This document shows positions 14,590 through 24,007 of a stretch of DNA of 58,045 nt, piece by piece. Within the stretch, counting starts at the first letter, position 1; each line of letters opens with the position of its first letter. The notes below the pieces were generated by a model that was not told where the DNA came from, ran no database searches, and saw nothing but the letters and a program-made list of their open reading frames with translations. The translations under genes and the position numbers were made by a program. Source of the DNA: CAZPKH01 sp964587165. Lineage in GTDB: Bacteria > Bacteroidota > Bacteroidia > Bacteroidales > Muribaculaceae. Location: assembly GCA_964587165.1 (NCBI GenBank), contig CAZPKH010000009.1:1-58045 (forward strand). Reading direction: 5' to 3'.

Positions 14590-16149
14590 TTGAGAACTTA
14601 TCTGGGGAGAGAGACAGAATCGCGCGCGGGGAAAACGCTGCGCAATGCGCGTGTGGGCGTGATATTTTACTTCCTCACGCTTGTACTGGGCTTTTACTCC
14701 CGCAAAATATTCCTCGACCACCTCGGTGCCGAGTTTATCGGCCTGGCCGGTACGCTTGGCAATATACTTGAATACCTGAACCTCGCGGAGTTCGGCATCG
14801 GCACGGCCGTGGGATTCAATCTCTATCGGCCTCTCCGCCATCAGGACCGCAGGGAGGTGAACCGTCTGGTGTCGCAGTATGGATTCTACTACGCAGTGGC
14901 GGGTACGGTGGTCGGAGCGGGAGCCCTTGTGGTGTCGGCATTCTTCCCGCTGATGTTCGACAGCGACGGCTTGCCGCTGCCGTTGATTTATTTCACGTTT
15001 TACTCGTTTGTCATATCGACTCTTACGGGTTACTTCGTGAACTATCGCCAGATACTCCTTGAGTCTGACCAACGGCAATATGTAGTGTCGATATATTCGC
15101 AGAGCGCCGCTATACTGAAGGCTCTGCTGCAGATATTGCTGGCGTGGATCTGGGGGAATCTGTATGTATGGGTGGGAATCGAGCTGATATTCGGGCTGAC
15201 TTATCCGGTTGTGCTCCGCCGCAAGATACGCCGCCTCTATCCTTGGCTGAAAGCATCGATCTCCGAAGGGCGCAGCGAGCATCGCCGCAACCCGGCACTG
15301 CTTCGGACCACGGCGCGCGTATTCATCCATAAATTCAAAGATTTCTTCCTGCGTCAGTCCGACCAGGTGCTGGTCTTTGCGTTTGTGTCGCTTAAGATGG
15401 TGGCCTTTTACGGCAACTATACCTTAGTGGTGACACGTGTAATGGGGGCTGTGACGGCCGTGATGGGAAGTGCCGGAGCTTCGGTGGGGAACCTCGTGGC
15501 CGAAGGCGAAAAACAGCGCATCGTCAGCGTATTTTGGGAGCTGATGTCGCTTCGATATATGGTGGCGGGAGTGCTCACATATTGTGTGGCGACGCTCATA
15601 CAGCCGTTTGTGGTGCTTTGGCTCGGCGAGGAGTACCTGCTGAGCGAGTGGATTGTATGGCTTCTTGCCGCATATACATTCGTCATGCTGACGCGCATCA
15701 CGGTCGATGAGTTCAATCATGCTTACGGCCATTATGGCGATGTATGGGCCGCCTGGGTAGAAGGAGCGGTGAATATTACCGTAACCGTGCTATGTGCATG
15801 GCAGTGGGGCATAGTAGGATTGCTTATAGGTAAGCTCGCATCGGTAGTGCCTATAGCTGTGTTCTGGAAACCGCTCTATCTCTACCGCGACGGTTTCAAC
15901 GAGCCTTATTCGCGTTATTGGGCGGGCGCCGGGCGTTGCTGTATTGCATTTGCAGCCGCTTGGGTATGCACCGTAACGCTTCTGCATGCACTCACAATAG
16001 ATGCGGCAGGTAGTTTCGGGAGGTGGATAGCGTATGCGGCTTTGAATATTCTTACGTTCGGCGGCATATACTCAGGACTTCTGTACTTAATGGCCCCGGG
16101 TTTTGATAAAGCTTTACTGCGTGTACGCAGATTGTTGGTACATAGATGA
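14590..16149 (+). CDS. Wzx-type polysaccharide flippase (first of two)
   Basis: This polytopic protein of the PST/MOP exporter family (519 residues) would flip the lipid-linked repeat unit across the inner membrane. The N-terminus (RNARVGVIFYFLTLVLGFYSRKIFLDHLGAEFIGL) and the LNLAEFGIGTAVGF segment are characteristic of Bacteroidetes Wzx proteins. About 12-14 hydrophobic helices can be traced. The only reasonable start is TTG at 14590, two bases after the previous stop; the next in-frame ATG is far inside the first helices. The end overlaps the next gene by ATGA. A second flippase at 17985 has a different N-terminal pattern, so they are not a recent duplication. Confidence 0.88.
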   Translation: MRTYLGRETESRAGKTLRNARVGVIFYFLTLVLGFYSRKIFLDHLGAEFIGLAGTLGNILEYLNLAEFGIGTAVGFNLYRPLRHQDRREVNRLVSQYGFYYAVAGTVVGAGALVVSAFFPLMFDSDGLPLPLIYFTFYSFVISTLTGYFVNYRQILLESDQRQYVVSIYSQSAAILKALLQILLAWIWGNLYVWVGIELIFGLTYPVVLRRKIRRLYPWLKASISEGRSEHRRNPALLRTTARVFIHKFKDFFLRQSDQVLVFAFVSLKMVAFYGNYTLVVTRVMGAVTAVMGSAGASVGNLVAEGEKQRIVSVFWELMSLRYMVAGVLTYCVATLIQPFVVLWLGEEYLLSEWIVWLLAAYTFVMLTRITVDEFNHAYGHYGDVWAAWVEGAVNITVTVLCAWQWGIVGLLIGKLASVVPIAVFWKPLYLYRDGFNEPYSRYWAGAGRCCIAFAAAWVCTVTLLHALTIDAAGSFGRWIAYAALNILTFGGIYSGLLYLMAPGFDKALLRVRRLLVHR

Positions 16150-16949
16150 CAGACACCGCGCATACTCTGACGATCATCACGATCAATCTCGACAATGCCG
16201 CCGGATTAAAACGCACGGTGGAAAGCGTCGTGGAGCAGAGTGCAAGAGGTGCGTTTGAATATATTGTGGTCGACGGCGGTTCGACCGACGGATCCGTAGA
16301 GCTCCTTGAGGAGTATGCCGGAAAGATAGACCGCTATATCTCGGAGCCTGACTCCGGTCGATATGCCGCCATGAACAAAAGTGTTCGGCTCGCCGGCGGC
16401 AACTATCTGCTCTTTCTGAACTCCGGCGATACGCTTGTATCGGCAGATGTGATCGAAAGGGTAATAGGTGAACTCGACGGGCGCGCGGATATTATCAGCG
16501 GCGACACGGTGACTGTCGACTGTCGTCTGCAGGCAGCGCGCGAGCTGTCGGCGATGATGCTTGTCGTGGCATCCCTGCCGCATCCGTCCACATTCATTCG
16601 GCGCAAGCTGTTGGAGAAGCATCCTTACGACGAGTCGATGGCGATATCGGCCGATTGGCGCTTCTTCTTCGAGAGAGCTGTAGAGGGCGGCGTGTCGTAC
16701 AAACGGCTCGATCGGGTTGTCAGCCGTTTTGATACCGGCGGCATAAGCATGACCGACCCTGTAACGGCCGAGGCAGAGCGACGCAAAGTATTGGCGGAAT
16801 ATATGCCGTCGGCACTCTCCGACAGAATAATCAGCGAGTACGGATTTGATGAGATCACATTCTGCTCGCGCTTCGGCCAATCATCACTTCCGCGTAGACT
16901 CACGCGACTGTTCATGCGGCTGATGTATAAATTTTTCGGAAAGCCTTGA
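16146..16949 (+). CDS. Family 2 glycosyltransferase (WcaE-like)
   Basis: This GT-A fold glycosyltransferase has 267 residues. The nucleotide-sugar site is seen in LTIITINLDNAAGLKRTVESV, VVDGGSTDGSVELL (about 39-52) and the DxD-equivalent LFLNSGDTL near residue 97. The EPDSGRYAAMNKS segment is typical of the WcaE/colanic acid branch. No membrane helix is present, so it probably acts on lipid-linked substrate at the inner face of the inner membrane. It overlaps the flippase by ATGA. The next gene overlaps it by one base (TGATG), so the three are likely translated together. Donor and linkage cannot be told. Confidence 0.88.
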   Translation: MTDTAHTLTIITINLDNAAGLKRTVESVVEQSARGAFEYIVVDGGSTDGSVELLEEYAGKIDRYISEPDSGRYAAMNKSVRLAGGNYLLFLNSGDTLVSADVIERVIGELDGRADIISGDTVTVDCRLQAARELSAMMLVVASLPHPSTFIRRKLLEKHPYDESMAISADWRFFFERAVEGGVSYKRLDRVVSRFDTGGISMTDPVTAEAERRKVLAEYMPSALSDRIISEYGFDEITFCSRFGQSSLPRRLTRLFMRLMYKFFGKP

Positions 16950-17965
16950 TGAAAGTCTCCGTTATTGTACCGGTACACAACGGCGAGGAGTGGGTGGAGG
17001 AGTGCGTGAAGTCGCTTGTTGCTCAGACGCTCCACGATTTTGAGGTAGTGGTGGTCGACGACGGCTCGACCGACGGCTCGATAGCTGCTTTCAAAGACGC
17101 TTTCAGCGGATGCGGTCGTAGAGATATATCGGTAGTCTACACCGACACCGCTACCGGACCGGTAGGGATTGCACGCGCACGTCGACAGGGGCTACAGCAG
17201 GCGCATGGCGAGTATATCGGATTTCTTGATGCCGACGACTGCTATAATCCCCGGGCACTTGAGCTGATGCTCGATGCGGCCGGACGTACTGATGCTGCAG
17301 TGACGTGCGGCGTGATGGAGCTGTTCGACGACGGCTCGCCCGAGCAAGTCACATTCCGACACGGCTATCCTCCAAAACTTACGGCAGTCGATATGCTCCG
17401 GCGTATGCTCACATTAGAGCAGCGCGGATATAGCGGAAGTATGAACGATAAGCTCTTTCATCGTGGCGTACTTTACGCCGTGAAAGAGTGGTCGGAAGGC
17501 GGTATTCAGGAGGATTGTGCTACTATGGCTCAAATACTCCTCACCGGGCCGCGGATAGCTACGGTGCCGCATGCAGTGTACCGCTACCGGCAGCGTCAGG
17601 GATCAACGGCCGATATGACGACGCTTACACCTGAGCGACTTCTCGAGCAATTGCGCACCTTGGAGGCTAATGTCGGTATCGTCGGGCGAAATATCAAAGC
17701 ATCGCCGCTTGCCGAAGAGTTGCAGAAAGAATTGATACAATATAGATGGGCAGCTAAAATGTCGCGAGCCCATTTTATCAAGCCGATGATAAAGAAGGCA
17801 GCCCGGAGCGGCTCACATTCAGAGCAAATAGCGGCACGGGAGTGTAAGCGGCAGTGGGAGCGAATGTTTCCGGGACTGCTTCCGGATGTGCTTTTCCACT
17901 CCCGGCTCTCGCTGCATCAGCGGCTGGCACTGCTGCGACGCACATTTGAGATAATATTCGGGTAG
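16949..17965 (+). CDS. Family 2 glycosyltransferase
   Basis: This 338-residue GT2 enzyme starts MKVSVIVPVHNGEEWVEECV. The GT-A motifs VVVDDGSTDGS (about 36-46) and FLDADD (about 92) are intact, and GIQEDCATM near 189 is the usual acidic acceptor-side motif. The ATG at 16949 shares one base with the preceding stop. The C-terminal hundred residues are basic and partly helical, which may aid membrane contact. Its N-terminal fold is shared with the GT2 enzymes at 24008 and 25899, but it is the more diverged member. It is followed by the second flippase after 19 bases. Confidence 0.88.
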   Translation: MKVSVIVPVHNGEEWVEECVKSLVAQTLHDFEVVVVDDGSTDGSIAAFKDAFSGCGRRDISVVYTDTATGPVGIARARRQGLQQAHGEYIGFLDADDCYNPRALELMLDAAGRTDAAVTCGVMELFDDGSPEQVTFRHGYPPKLTAVDMLRRMLTLEQRGYSGSMNDKLFHRGVLYAVKEWSEGGIQEDCATMAQILLTGPRIATVPHAVYRYRQRQGSTADMTTLTPERLLEQLRTLEANVGIVGRNIKASPLAEELQKELIQYRWAAKMSRAHFIKPMIKKAARSGSHSEQIAARECKRQWERMFPGLLPDVLFHSRLSLHQRLALLRRTFEIIFG

Positions 17966-17984
17966 CCCCCTACGTTATAAGACT

Positions 17985-19529
17985 ATGTCTAAAGATTCAG
18001 CAAACAGGCGTATCGCCAAGAATACGCTATACAACTATATCCGGCTTATAGTGACCATGGGTATCTCGCTCTATACTTCGCGTATAGTGATGGAGATACT
18101 CGGGGTATCCAACTATGGCCTTTTCGGTGTAGTAGGAGGTGTGCTCGGAATGTTCACATTCCTCAACGGAGCGCTCTCAGAAGCGACCTCCCGCTTCTTC
18201 AATGTCGAGATGGGACGACCGGGAGGTGATGTAAACCGGATGTTCAATATCAACCTTGTGCTACACACAGCCTTGGCGGTGATCATCTTTGTGCTTGCCG
18301 AGATCGGCGGTATGTGGTATATCAAGAATCGTCTTGTGGTTGAGCCGGGACGTATGGGAGATGCGATCTTCATCTTTCAGGTGTCGATCATCACCGTCTG
18401 CATGGGCATAATGAACGGACCGTATGGAGCGATATTTTCTGCTAAAGAGAAATTTAAGTTCTGCTATAATCTTGAGATTATAAACCACGTAGTTCGTGCT
18501 GCGCTAATCATATTATTGCAGTTCTACAGAGGCGATGCTCTACGACCATACGCGCTAATCACAGCTCTAACTACATTCAGCTCGTTTATTATTTATCATT
18601 GGTTGGCCTACCGGTGGTGGCCGGAGATAGTTAAAATTCGAATAATCCGTGGGTGGCGAAACTATATCTCTGTGCTTCAATTCTCCGGGTGGCAGTTGCT
18701 CACCACAATCTCGGTGATGTTTCGCGGCTCAGGCTCCGACCTTCTCATTAATGCCTTCTTCGGTACATCGATTAACGGTGTGTATGCCCTGAGCAAAACC
18801 GTCACAAACTACGTACGAACTTATTCTACCACTTTTAACGGTCCGACCGCACCACAAATAATCCAGGCATATGCCGCCGGCAATATGGCTCGATGCAGCT
18901 ATCTCCTAAATAAGATCGGGCGCGTGTGTATGCTTCTGTATATTATGCTAATGTTTCCGCTGTGGATTGAGCTCGGATTTGTATTGAGTCTTTGGCTCAA
19001 GACAGTGCCGGCAGATCTCGAAGTGTTTTGCAAGTGGAATCTCATAATGGGAGGTGTAGCTTTAAGTGCGGGAGCGTTGGTAAATCTCGTTAATGCATAT
19101 GGGCGAGTCGCATTGTTTAAAATCAACATGGTTTTCTGGTTTATTTTTTGCCTGCCATTGACGTATGTGTTATTTAAAGCCGGAGCCCCGGGTTATTATG
19201 TGCTGATAACCTTTATAATAGCCGATGTCGGGCTACGGACGGTACAGCTTATACTGATGCACAAACTTATCGGATTTGACTCCTGGTCGTATGTTAAAGA
19301 GGCATACGGTCGGCCGGCTTTGATTGCTCTGCTCATGGCCGGAGTCATGACCGTCTATCCGTATCTCGGGATTGAGCATCCGCTGGCACGCGTCGGTGCG
19401 ATATTGGCTTGCGCAGCATTAACAGCGTCTCTAATATTTACAATTGGCCTGACACCGGGGGAGCGCCGAAAGGTTATGTCTATTATCAAAAGTAAATTTT
19501 CGGTAGTCTGCCCGGCTCTCGCACGATAA
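17985..19529 (+). CDS. Wzx-type polysaccharide flippase (second of two)
   Basis: This 514-residue membrane protein of the MOP/PST superfamily begins with ANRRIAKNTLYNYIRLIVTMGISLYTSRIVMEILGVSNYG, a signature of the other large Wzx group in Bacteroidales. The segment GGVLGMFTFLNGALSEATSRFF is also typical. About 12-14 helices are predicted by eye. It is only 1.8 kb downstream of a different flippase. One repeat unit normally needs one Wzx, so either two glycans are made from this locus or one protein has another cargo. The following sequence becomes more AT-rich, hinting at a junction between gene blocks. Confidence 0.88.
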   Translation: MSKDSANRRIAKNTLYNYIRLIVTMGISLYTSRIVMEILGVSNYGLFGVVGGVLGMFTFLNGALSEATSRFFNVEMGRPGGDVNRMFNINLVLHTALAVIIFVLAEIGGMWYIKNRLVVEPGRMGDAIFIFQVSIITVCMGIMNGPYGAIFSAKEKFKFCYNLEIINHVVRAALIILLQFYRGDALRPYALITALTTFSSFIIYHWLAYRWWPEIVKIRIIRGWRNYISVLQFSGWQLLTTISVMFRGSGSDLLINAFFGTSINGVYALSKTVTNYVRTYSTTFNGPTAPQIIQAYAAGNMARCSYLLNKIGRVCMLLYIMLMFPLWIELGFVLSLWLKTVPADLEVFCKWNLIMGGVALSAGALVNLVNAYGRVALFKINMVFWFIFCLPLTYVLFKAGAPGYYVLITFIIADVGLRTVQLILMHKLIGFDSWSYVKEAYGRPALIALLMAGVMTVYPYLGIEHPLARVGAILACAALTASLIFTIGLTPGERRKVMSIIKSKFSVVCPALAR

Positions 19530-19557
19530 ATATATTTATTTATAAGTAAGCAGTTTT

Positions 19558-20490
19558 ATGAATCTGAGATGGATTCTCAATAATAGTGTTAACCGGATAA
19601 AAAAGCGATATTTTCCATTTTTATGGCGAAGAGAGATCTATAAGCGGACGGTCGGTAAAGTTCTCAATATCAGATCTCCTCGTGACTTGAATGAGAAGAT
19701 CCAATGGCTTATGTCGTACGGAGATACCTCACAATGGCCTTTACTTGCCGATAAATACCGTGTGCGCAAATGGGTGTCAGAACGAATTGGAGAAGAGTAC
19801 CTTGTTCCGCTACTTGGTAAATGGGATCGCGCGGAGGATATTGATTTTGACTCTTTGCCTGATAAATTCGTCATCAAGCCGAATAATGGTACCTACGATT
19901 GCATTGTCTGTAAAGATAAATCGGTCGCAGATACAGCCCGTATGCGGGACCGTATGGAGAAGGCATTGAAATGTAATAAGGTTTGTAGACATGGACAGCA
20001 ACATTACATAAAAATCAAACCATGTATCATCGCTGAGCAAATGCTTGAACCGACAGGGCCGGAAGGGTTGGTAGATTATAAGATCTGGTGCTTTGACGGT
20101 AAGCCTTACATTTTTCTTGTATGCATGAATCGTGACAATGACACCCATCACGGAGATTTAATGCTTTATGATCTGGAATGGAACCGTCGACCCGAGAAGA
20201 TGTCGGAGAGAGTTAAGCACAACAGTCACTGTCCGAGGCCGGAAAACCTAAGCAAGATGCTAGAACTTGCAGCTTGCCTGTCTAAAGGGTTTCCGCAGGT
20301 GAGAGTGGATTTTTACAATGTGAATGGGAAAATTTATTTTGGAGAGATGACCATGACGGCCTCATACGGTGCAATGGTGAATTTCAACCAACAGACCCTC
20401 GATGAGATGGGTGATCAATGCATTCTTCCTCCCCGGTCACTCAAAGTACGTATGGCTGCATTCTGTCGGCGATGGTTGCCTCAATTGTGA
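19558..20490 (+). CDS. TupA-like ATP-grasp enzyme (first copy)
   Basis: This protein belongs to the TupA-like ATP-grasp family found in polysaccharide clusters. The family is named after TupA of teichuronopeptide synthesis, where ATP-grasp chemistry (amide or ester bond formation with an acyl phosphate) is assumed. Seen here (310 residues): DLNEKIQWLMSY, LLADKYRVRKWV, KFVIKPNNGTYD (nucleotide-binding lysine region), CIIAEQML, LVDYKIWCFDGKP and the metal-binding end QVRVDFYNVNGKIYFGEMT. It closely resembles the second copy at 26864. Possible roles are attachment of an amino acid to the polymer or another carboxylate-amine ligation. This is not proven for the family in Bacteroidetes. A GT2 gene follows after 4 bases. 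Confidence 0.82.
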   Translation: MNLRWILNNSVNRIKKRYFPFLWRREIYKRTVGKVLNIRSPRDLNEKIQWLMSYGDTSQWPLLADKYRVRKWVSERIGEEYLVPLLGKWDRAEDIDFDSLPDKFVIKPNNGTYDCIVCKDKSVADTARMRDRMEKALKCNKVCRHGQQHYIKIKPCIIAEQMLEPTGPEGLVDYKIWCFDGKPYIFLVCMNRDNDTHHGDLMLYDLEWNRRPEKMSERVKHNSHCPRPENLSKMLELAACLSKGFPQVRVDFYNVNGKIYFGEMTMTASYGAMVNFNQQTLDEMGDQCILPPRSLKVRMAAFCRRWLPQL

Positions 20491-20494
20491 ACTT

Positions 20495-21397
20495 ATGCAA
20501 AATCCAAAACTTACAGTAGTAATACCGCACTATAATATACCGGAGCTATTGATGCGGTGTCTGGATTCGATCCCAGTGTCGGAGGAGATTCAGGTTATTG
20601 TGGTGGACGACTGCTCGCCGGACGCCGACACTTATAAAGATCGGTTCCCTGCTCTATCTAGACCGTATCTTGAGATGTATTCCACTCCCGGATCGGGCGA
20701 TGCCGGGCGAGCACGTAACATAGGAATCGAGCACGCCCGCGGCCGTTGGATCACATTTATGGATGCCGACGACCTCTTTGAAGATCTCGCAGGCATCGTG
20801 GCTGACTACCTCGATCGTCCGGAAGATGTGCTTTTCTTTAAAACAAAGGGCGTTATGTCCGATGATCTTACTCAACCTTGTGCTACAAGAGATACATTTT
20901 GTGGATCGAACCGCGCAATTGAAAAGGGAGAAGATTTTTTCATCCGATACAGATTTTTGCCTCTTTGGGGTAAATTTGTTAAAAGGGGATTTATCGAAGA
21001 GCACCGGATGAGATGCAATAACGCCCGCTATTGCAATGACGGATATTTGAGCGCACAGATAGGGGTCTATGCAGGATCTGTTGCTTTGATCGACCGTGTG
21101 GCGTATATTCTTACCGAACGAGCAGGGTCGTTGACATCCGGACTATGCACCACTTGGGAGGAATTCAGCATACGATTAAGATCAGCCGTACTCATTCAAG
21201 AGTTTTTTGACGAACATATACAGGGGTATGCCGGCGATCTATATGCCACTTGGCTTATTGTCCCTCAGTGGAAGACAAACAAAGGACGCTATTTTAGGGC
21301 TCTAAAGATGCTTACCTGGCATCAGCGTTGGCGAGTTGTAAAAGCTCATTTTAATATCAGAAAAAATGATATAATGAGAAAACTTCGCAAGAATTGA
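20495..21397 (+). CDS. Family 2 glycosyltransferase
   Basis: This GT2 protein has 300 residues and starts at the ATG at 20495 (MQNPKLTVVIPHYNIPELLM). The open frame runs further upstream, but only inside the TupA-like gene. Motifs: VIVVDDCSPDADTY (about 37-50) and ITFMDADDLF (about 87-96). The FFIRYRFLPLWGKFVKRGFI segment and DGYLSAQIG correspond to the acceptor-site part seen in capsule GT2 enzymes. Its stop overlaps the TTG start of the next gene. Donor and acceptor are unknown. Confidence 0.85.
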   Translation: MQNPKLTVVIPHYNIPELLMRCLDSIPVSEEIQVIVVDDCSPDADTYKDRFPALSRPYLEMYSTPGSGDAGRARNIGIEHARGRWITFMDADDLFEDLAGIVADYLDRPEDVLFFKTKGVMSDDLTQPCATRDTFCGSNRAIEKGEDFFIRYRFLPLWGKFVKRGFIEEHRMRCNNARYCNDGYLSAQIGVYAGSVALIDRVAYILTERAGSLTSGLCTTWEEFSIRLRSAVLIQEFFDEHIQGYAGDLYATWLIVPQWKTNKGRYFRALKMLTWHQRWRVVKAHFNIRKNDIMRKLRKN

Positions 21398-21795
21398 CAA
21401 CAAAGGTGCATCGCGACACATTCTTTGAACTACTACGATTTGGTGTAGTAGGCACTATAGCCACCGGCGTGCATTACGGTGTATATTGGCTGCTTGCACA
21501 TTGGATTGAGTACAATGCTGCTTACACGGTTGGGTATGCGTTGAGTTTTATTCTTAATTTCATTCTCACCTCGATATTTACATTCCGCAGCCCCGCCACT
21601 GCTCGCCGAGGAGCCGGTTTTATCTTAGCACATTTCTGCAACTATCTGTTGCAAATAGGCCTTCTGAATCTCTTTATTTGGTTAGGGATAAGTGAGGATC
21701 TTGCTCCGGTACCCGTATTCGCAATATGTATACCCGTCAACTTCCTGATGGTACGATTCGTATTCAAAACAAAACATTTAGAAAAGAAAGTCTGA
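21394..21795 (+). CDS. GtrA-family small membrane protein
   Basis: GtrA proteins are four-helix membrane proteins thought to translocate lipid-linked sugars for side-chain decoration. The 133-residue product has four hydrophobic segments. It contains LLRFGVVGTIATGVHYGVYWLL, YTVGYALSFILNFILTSIFTF (the family's conserved NF..T..FTF region), a third helix around 70-95, and VFAICIPVNFLMVRFVF at the end. The start is TTG at 21394, overlapping the previous stop as TTGA. No nearby ATG would keep the first helix. It may move a polyprenyl-phosphate sugar used by a neighbouring transferase. The polyprenol-phosphate sugar synthase encoded at 51367 is a possible, unlinked partner. Confidence 0.85.
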   Translation: MTTKVHRDTFFELLRFGVVGTIATGVHYGVYWLLAHWIEYNAAYTVGYALSFILNFILTSIFTFRSPATARRGAGFILAHFCNYLLQIGLLNLFIWLGISEDLAPVPVFAICIPVNFLMVRFVFKTKHLEKKV

Positions 21796-21798
21796 ACG

Positions 21799-22998
21799 AT
21801 GAAGGTAAAGGGTGAATTTAAGCAGCAGCGACCAAGAGTGTTGTTTGTTGTGGAGGTAAATCCTTTTTTAAAGGTCACCGGAAGTCAGCAGCGCAGCTAC
21901 TTGATACTGAAAACTCTCACAGATAAATTCAATGTGGATGTGCTGACATTGGATTCGAGAACTGAAATACCCCGGGAGTTCTCAGACACGGCAAGAGTGC
22001 TTTTGCCTCAGGGATGTCATAACAAACTCGATGTCCTTTTTCATTTAGTTGAGCGAAAATTAGGTCTTAGTCCGTATGAGGTGTTTGCGATGCGGCATAT
22101 TGGAATGGCTCGCGAGCTAAAAAGGTGGATTAAGAGCTCTGATTACAGATTCATCTGTGTGCGGTATCTGGATATATTAACTCGTCTCGGGTTAGAATGG
22201 TCAGATAGATTGGTGGTTGACATAGATGATGTTCCAAGTTTAAAGTATAAATCCAATGTTCTTTTGGGACAAGGTCGGTTGGATAAGAATGATTTAAAAC
22301 GAATAGGAGAGTTGGAGCGAATGGTTGATAAACTTATTGAAAAGTCAATTATTTCGTTTGTTCCAGATAAAGAAGCTGCCAAAGAGAAATGTATATATCT
22401 TCCCAATATCCCTATAAATTACAAAAAAGCGTCCCAACAAAGGGTCGAAGAGTTGGATGCAGAAAAATGCAAGCTCCTTTTTGTGGGATTGTTGAGTTAC
22501 CCGCCTAATAAATTAGGAGTAGAGGTGTTTTTGCGGGAGGTCTGGCCGTTGGTGCTCAAGAAGCTGCCGGATGCGGAGTTTTATATTGTTGGAAAAGGTC
22601 TGCCTGAAGAGTATCTGCAGAAGTGGAGCGATATTCGTGGTGTAAGGGTTTTAGGTTTTGTCGAAGATCTCGAAACGGTTTATAAGGAGGCGTCGATGGC
22701 TGTAGTGCCGATCTATAGTGGAGCAGGTACCAATATCAAGGTGCTGGAAGCATTGGCATACGGTACACCGGTTGTGATGTCGAAATTTGGTCTTCGTGGA
22801 TTTGAACACGTTTTAAAAGATGGTGAGAATAGTCTTATTGCGGAAGACTATAAGGATTTCGCGAATAAGATATTAGAGCTTTATAGAGATCCCCGGAAAG
22901 CAAAACTGTTTAGCGGCAGAGGGAAAGCGATAATTCGCGAGCATTATAACTTTGATGTATTCAAAAGCACTCTGTTGGAGGGGATAAATTATGAATAA
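21799..22998 (+). CDS. Family 4 glycosyltransferase
   Basis: This GT-B fold enzyme has 399 residues. The N-terminal half holds VLFVVEVNPFLKVTGSQQRSYLIL, a typical donor-side glycine/serine region. The C-terminal Rossmann domain contains LLFVGLLSYPPNKLGVEVFL, FYIVGKGLPEEYL, RVLGFVEDLETVYKEAS and the conserved VPIYSGAGTNIKVLEALAYGTPVV block (Glu of the E-x7-E type near 345). It overlaps the next gene by 8 bases. It lies in the AT-richer part of the cluster (about 21.8-25.9 kb). Codon choice here is visibly different from the GC-rich genes before 17 kb, which suggests separate acquisition. Confidence 0.88.
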   Translation: MKVKGEFKQQRPRVLFVVEVNPFLKVTGSQQRSYLILKTLTDKFNVDVLTLDSRTEIPREFSDTARVLLPQGCHNKLDVLFHLVERKLGLSPYEVFAMRHIGMARELKRWIKSSDYRFICVRYLDILTRLGLEWSDRLVVDIDDVPSLKYKSNVLLGQGRLDKNDLKRIGELERMVDKLIEKSIISFVPDKEAAKEKCIYLPNIPINYKKASQQRVEELDAEKCKLLFVGLLSYPPNKLGVEVFLREVWPLVLKKLPDAEFYIVGKGLPEEYLQKWSDIRGVRVLGFVEDLETVYKEASMAVVPIYSGAGTNIKVLEALAYGTPVVMSKFGLRGFEHVLKDGENSLIAEDYKDFANKILELYRDPRKAKLFSGRGKAIIREHYNFDVFKSTLLEGINYE

Positions 22999-23950
22999 GG
23001 AGAAGAAGGTCTCGGTAATTGTACCTGTGTATGGTGTAGAAAAGTGGGTTGGCAGGTGTGCCGAATCGCTTATGACGCAGTCACTAAGCGACTATGAATT
23101 GATTTTTTTGGATGATTGTACACCGGATAAATCCATTGAGATAATTAAAAAAACCGTTTCCGACCTCAAGCGTAGTGATGTCAGCGTAAAATTCATACGT
23201 AATGAGCAAAATTTAGGAGTAAATCCCACCAGAGAAAAAGGCCTGTATCATGCTCAAGGGAAATATATATTGTTTGTGGATGCAGACGATATTCTAAAAC
23301 CTGATATGCTCCGGGAGTTATATCAGAAATCAGAAGCAGAAGGATTAGATGCATGTCTATGTGACTATGTAGAAATCTATCCGGATAATAAGGAGAGGAT
23401 ATTTAAAGCATACTTCTCAGAAGATAAATCGAGGCTGATTTCGAATATTTTTACAATAAAAAACTCGACCGGTGTATTATGGAATAAATTTTTCAGAAAA
23501 GAAATCCTTACAAAGGATAAAATATATTTTCCGGCCAATCATTTCGGCGAGGATTTAGTTGTGACAGTTCAATGTCTGGTGAGAGCGAATAAAATTGGAT
23601 ACTTGCCCAAAGCAATGTATGGGTATATGCAAAGGCCGGGATCAGTGGTGAATAGCCAGGAGCTGCAAAGAATAAAGAGCAATAGGGGTGTTGGGATTGA
23701 AAATTGGAAGTTAGCTTATGATATTGTACACAGGCAGGAAGGGTATAAGATTGAGAAGGTTGATTCAATTTCCGGCAGACTTTTCTTGCAGGGTATGTTT
23801 GAGAAAGAAATTTGTGCTTCAAAGGGCGGCCGACGCGAATGGGTGAAAGCCTTTGAAGGTCTGCTTGGAGACATTATGTTGTCAAGGGACTATAACCTTA
23901 GATTCAAATTAGGGTATTTAAGAAAATGGCTTAAATATAAGTATCTGTAA
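22991..23950 (+). CDS. Family 2 glycosyltransferase
   Basis: This is a GT2 enzyme of 319 residues. Motifs: KVSVIVPVYGVEKWVGRCAESL at the start, FLDDCTPDKSIEII (about 38-51), ILFVDADDIL (about 95-104), WNKFFRKEIL and FGEDLVVTVQCL (about 187-198). The pattern is typical of capsule and exopolysaccharide transferases. The ATG at 22991 overlaps the preceding GT4 stop by 8 bases. It sits in the AT-rich block, with codons rich in AAA, ATA and TTT. Specificity is unknown. Confidence 0.87.
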   Translation: MNKEKKVSVIVPVYGVEKWVGRCAESLMTQSLSDYELIFLDDCTPDKSIEIIKKTVSDLKRSDVSVKFIRNEQNLGVNPTREKGLYHAQGKYILFVDADDILKPDMLRELYQKSEAEGLDACLCDYVEIYPDNKERIFKAYFSEDKSRLISNIFTIKNSTGVLWNKFFRKEILTKDKIYFPANHFGEDLVVTVQCLVRANKIGYLPKAMYGYMQRPGSVVNSQELQRIKSNRGVGIENWKLAYDIVHRQEGYKIEKVDSISGRLFLQGMFEKEICASKGGRREWVKAFEGLLGDIMLSRDYNLRFKLGYLRKWLKYKYL

Positions 23951-24007
23951 TCCTCTCGATTTTCGCCACGCAGTTTGTATTTATTTAGTTCCAACAGTTA
24001 CTTAAGA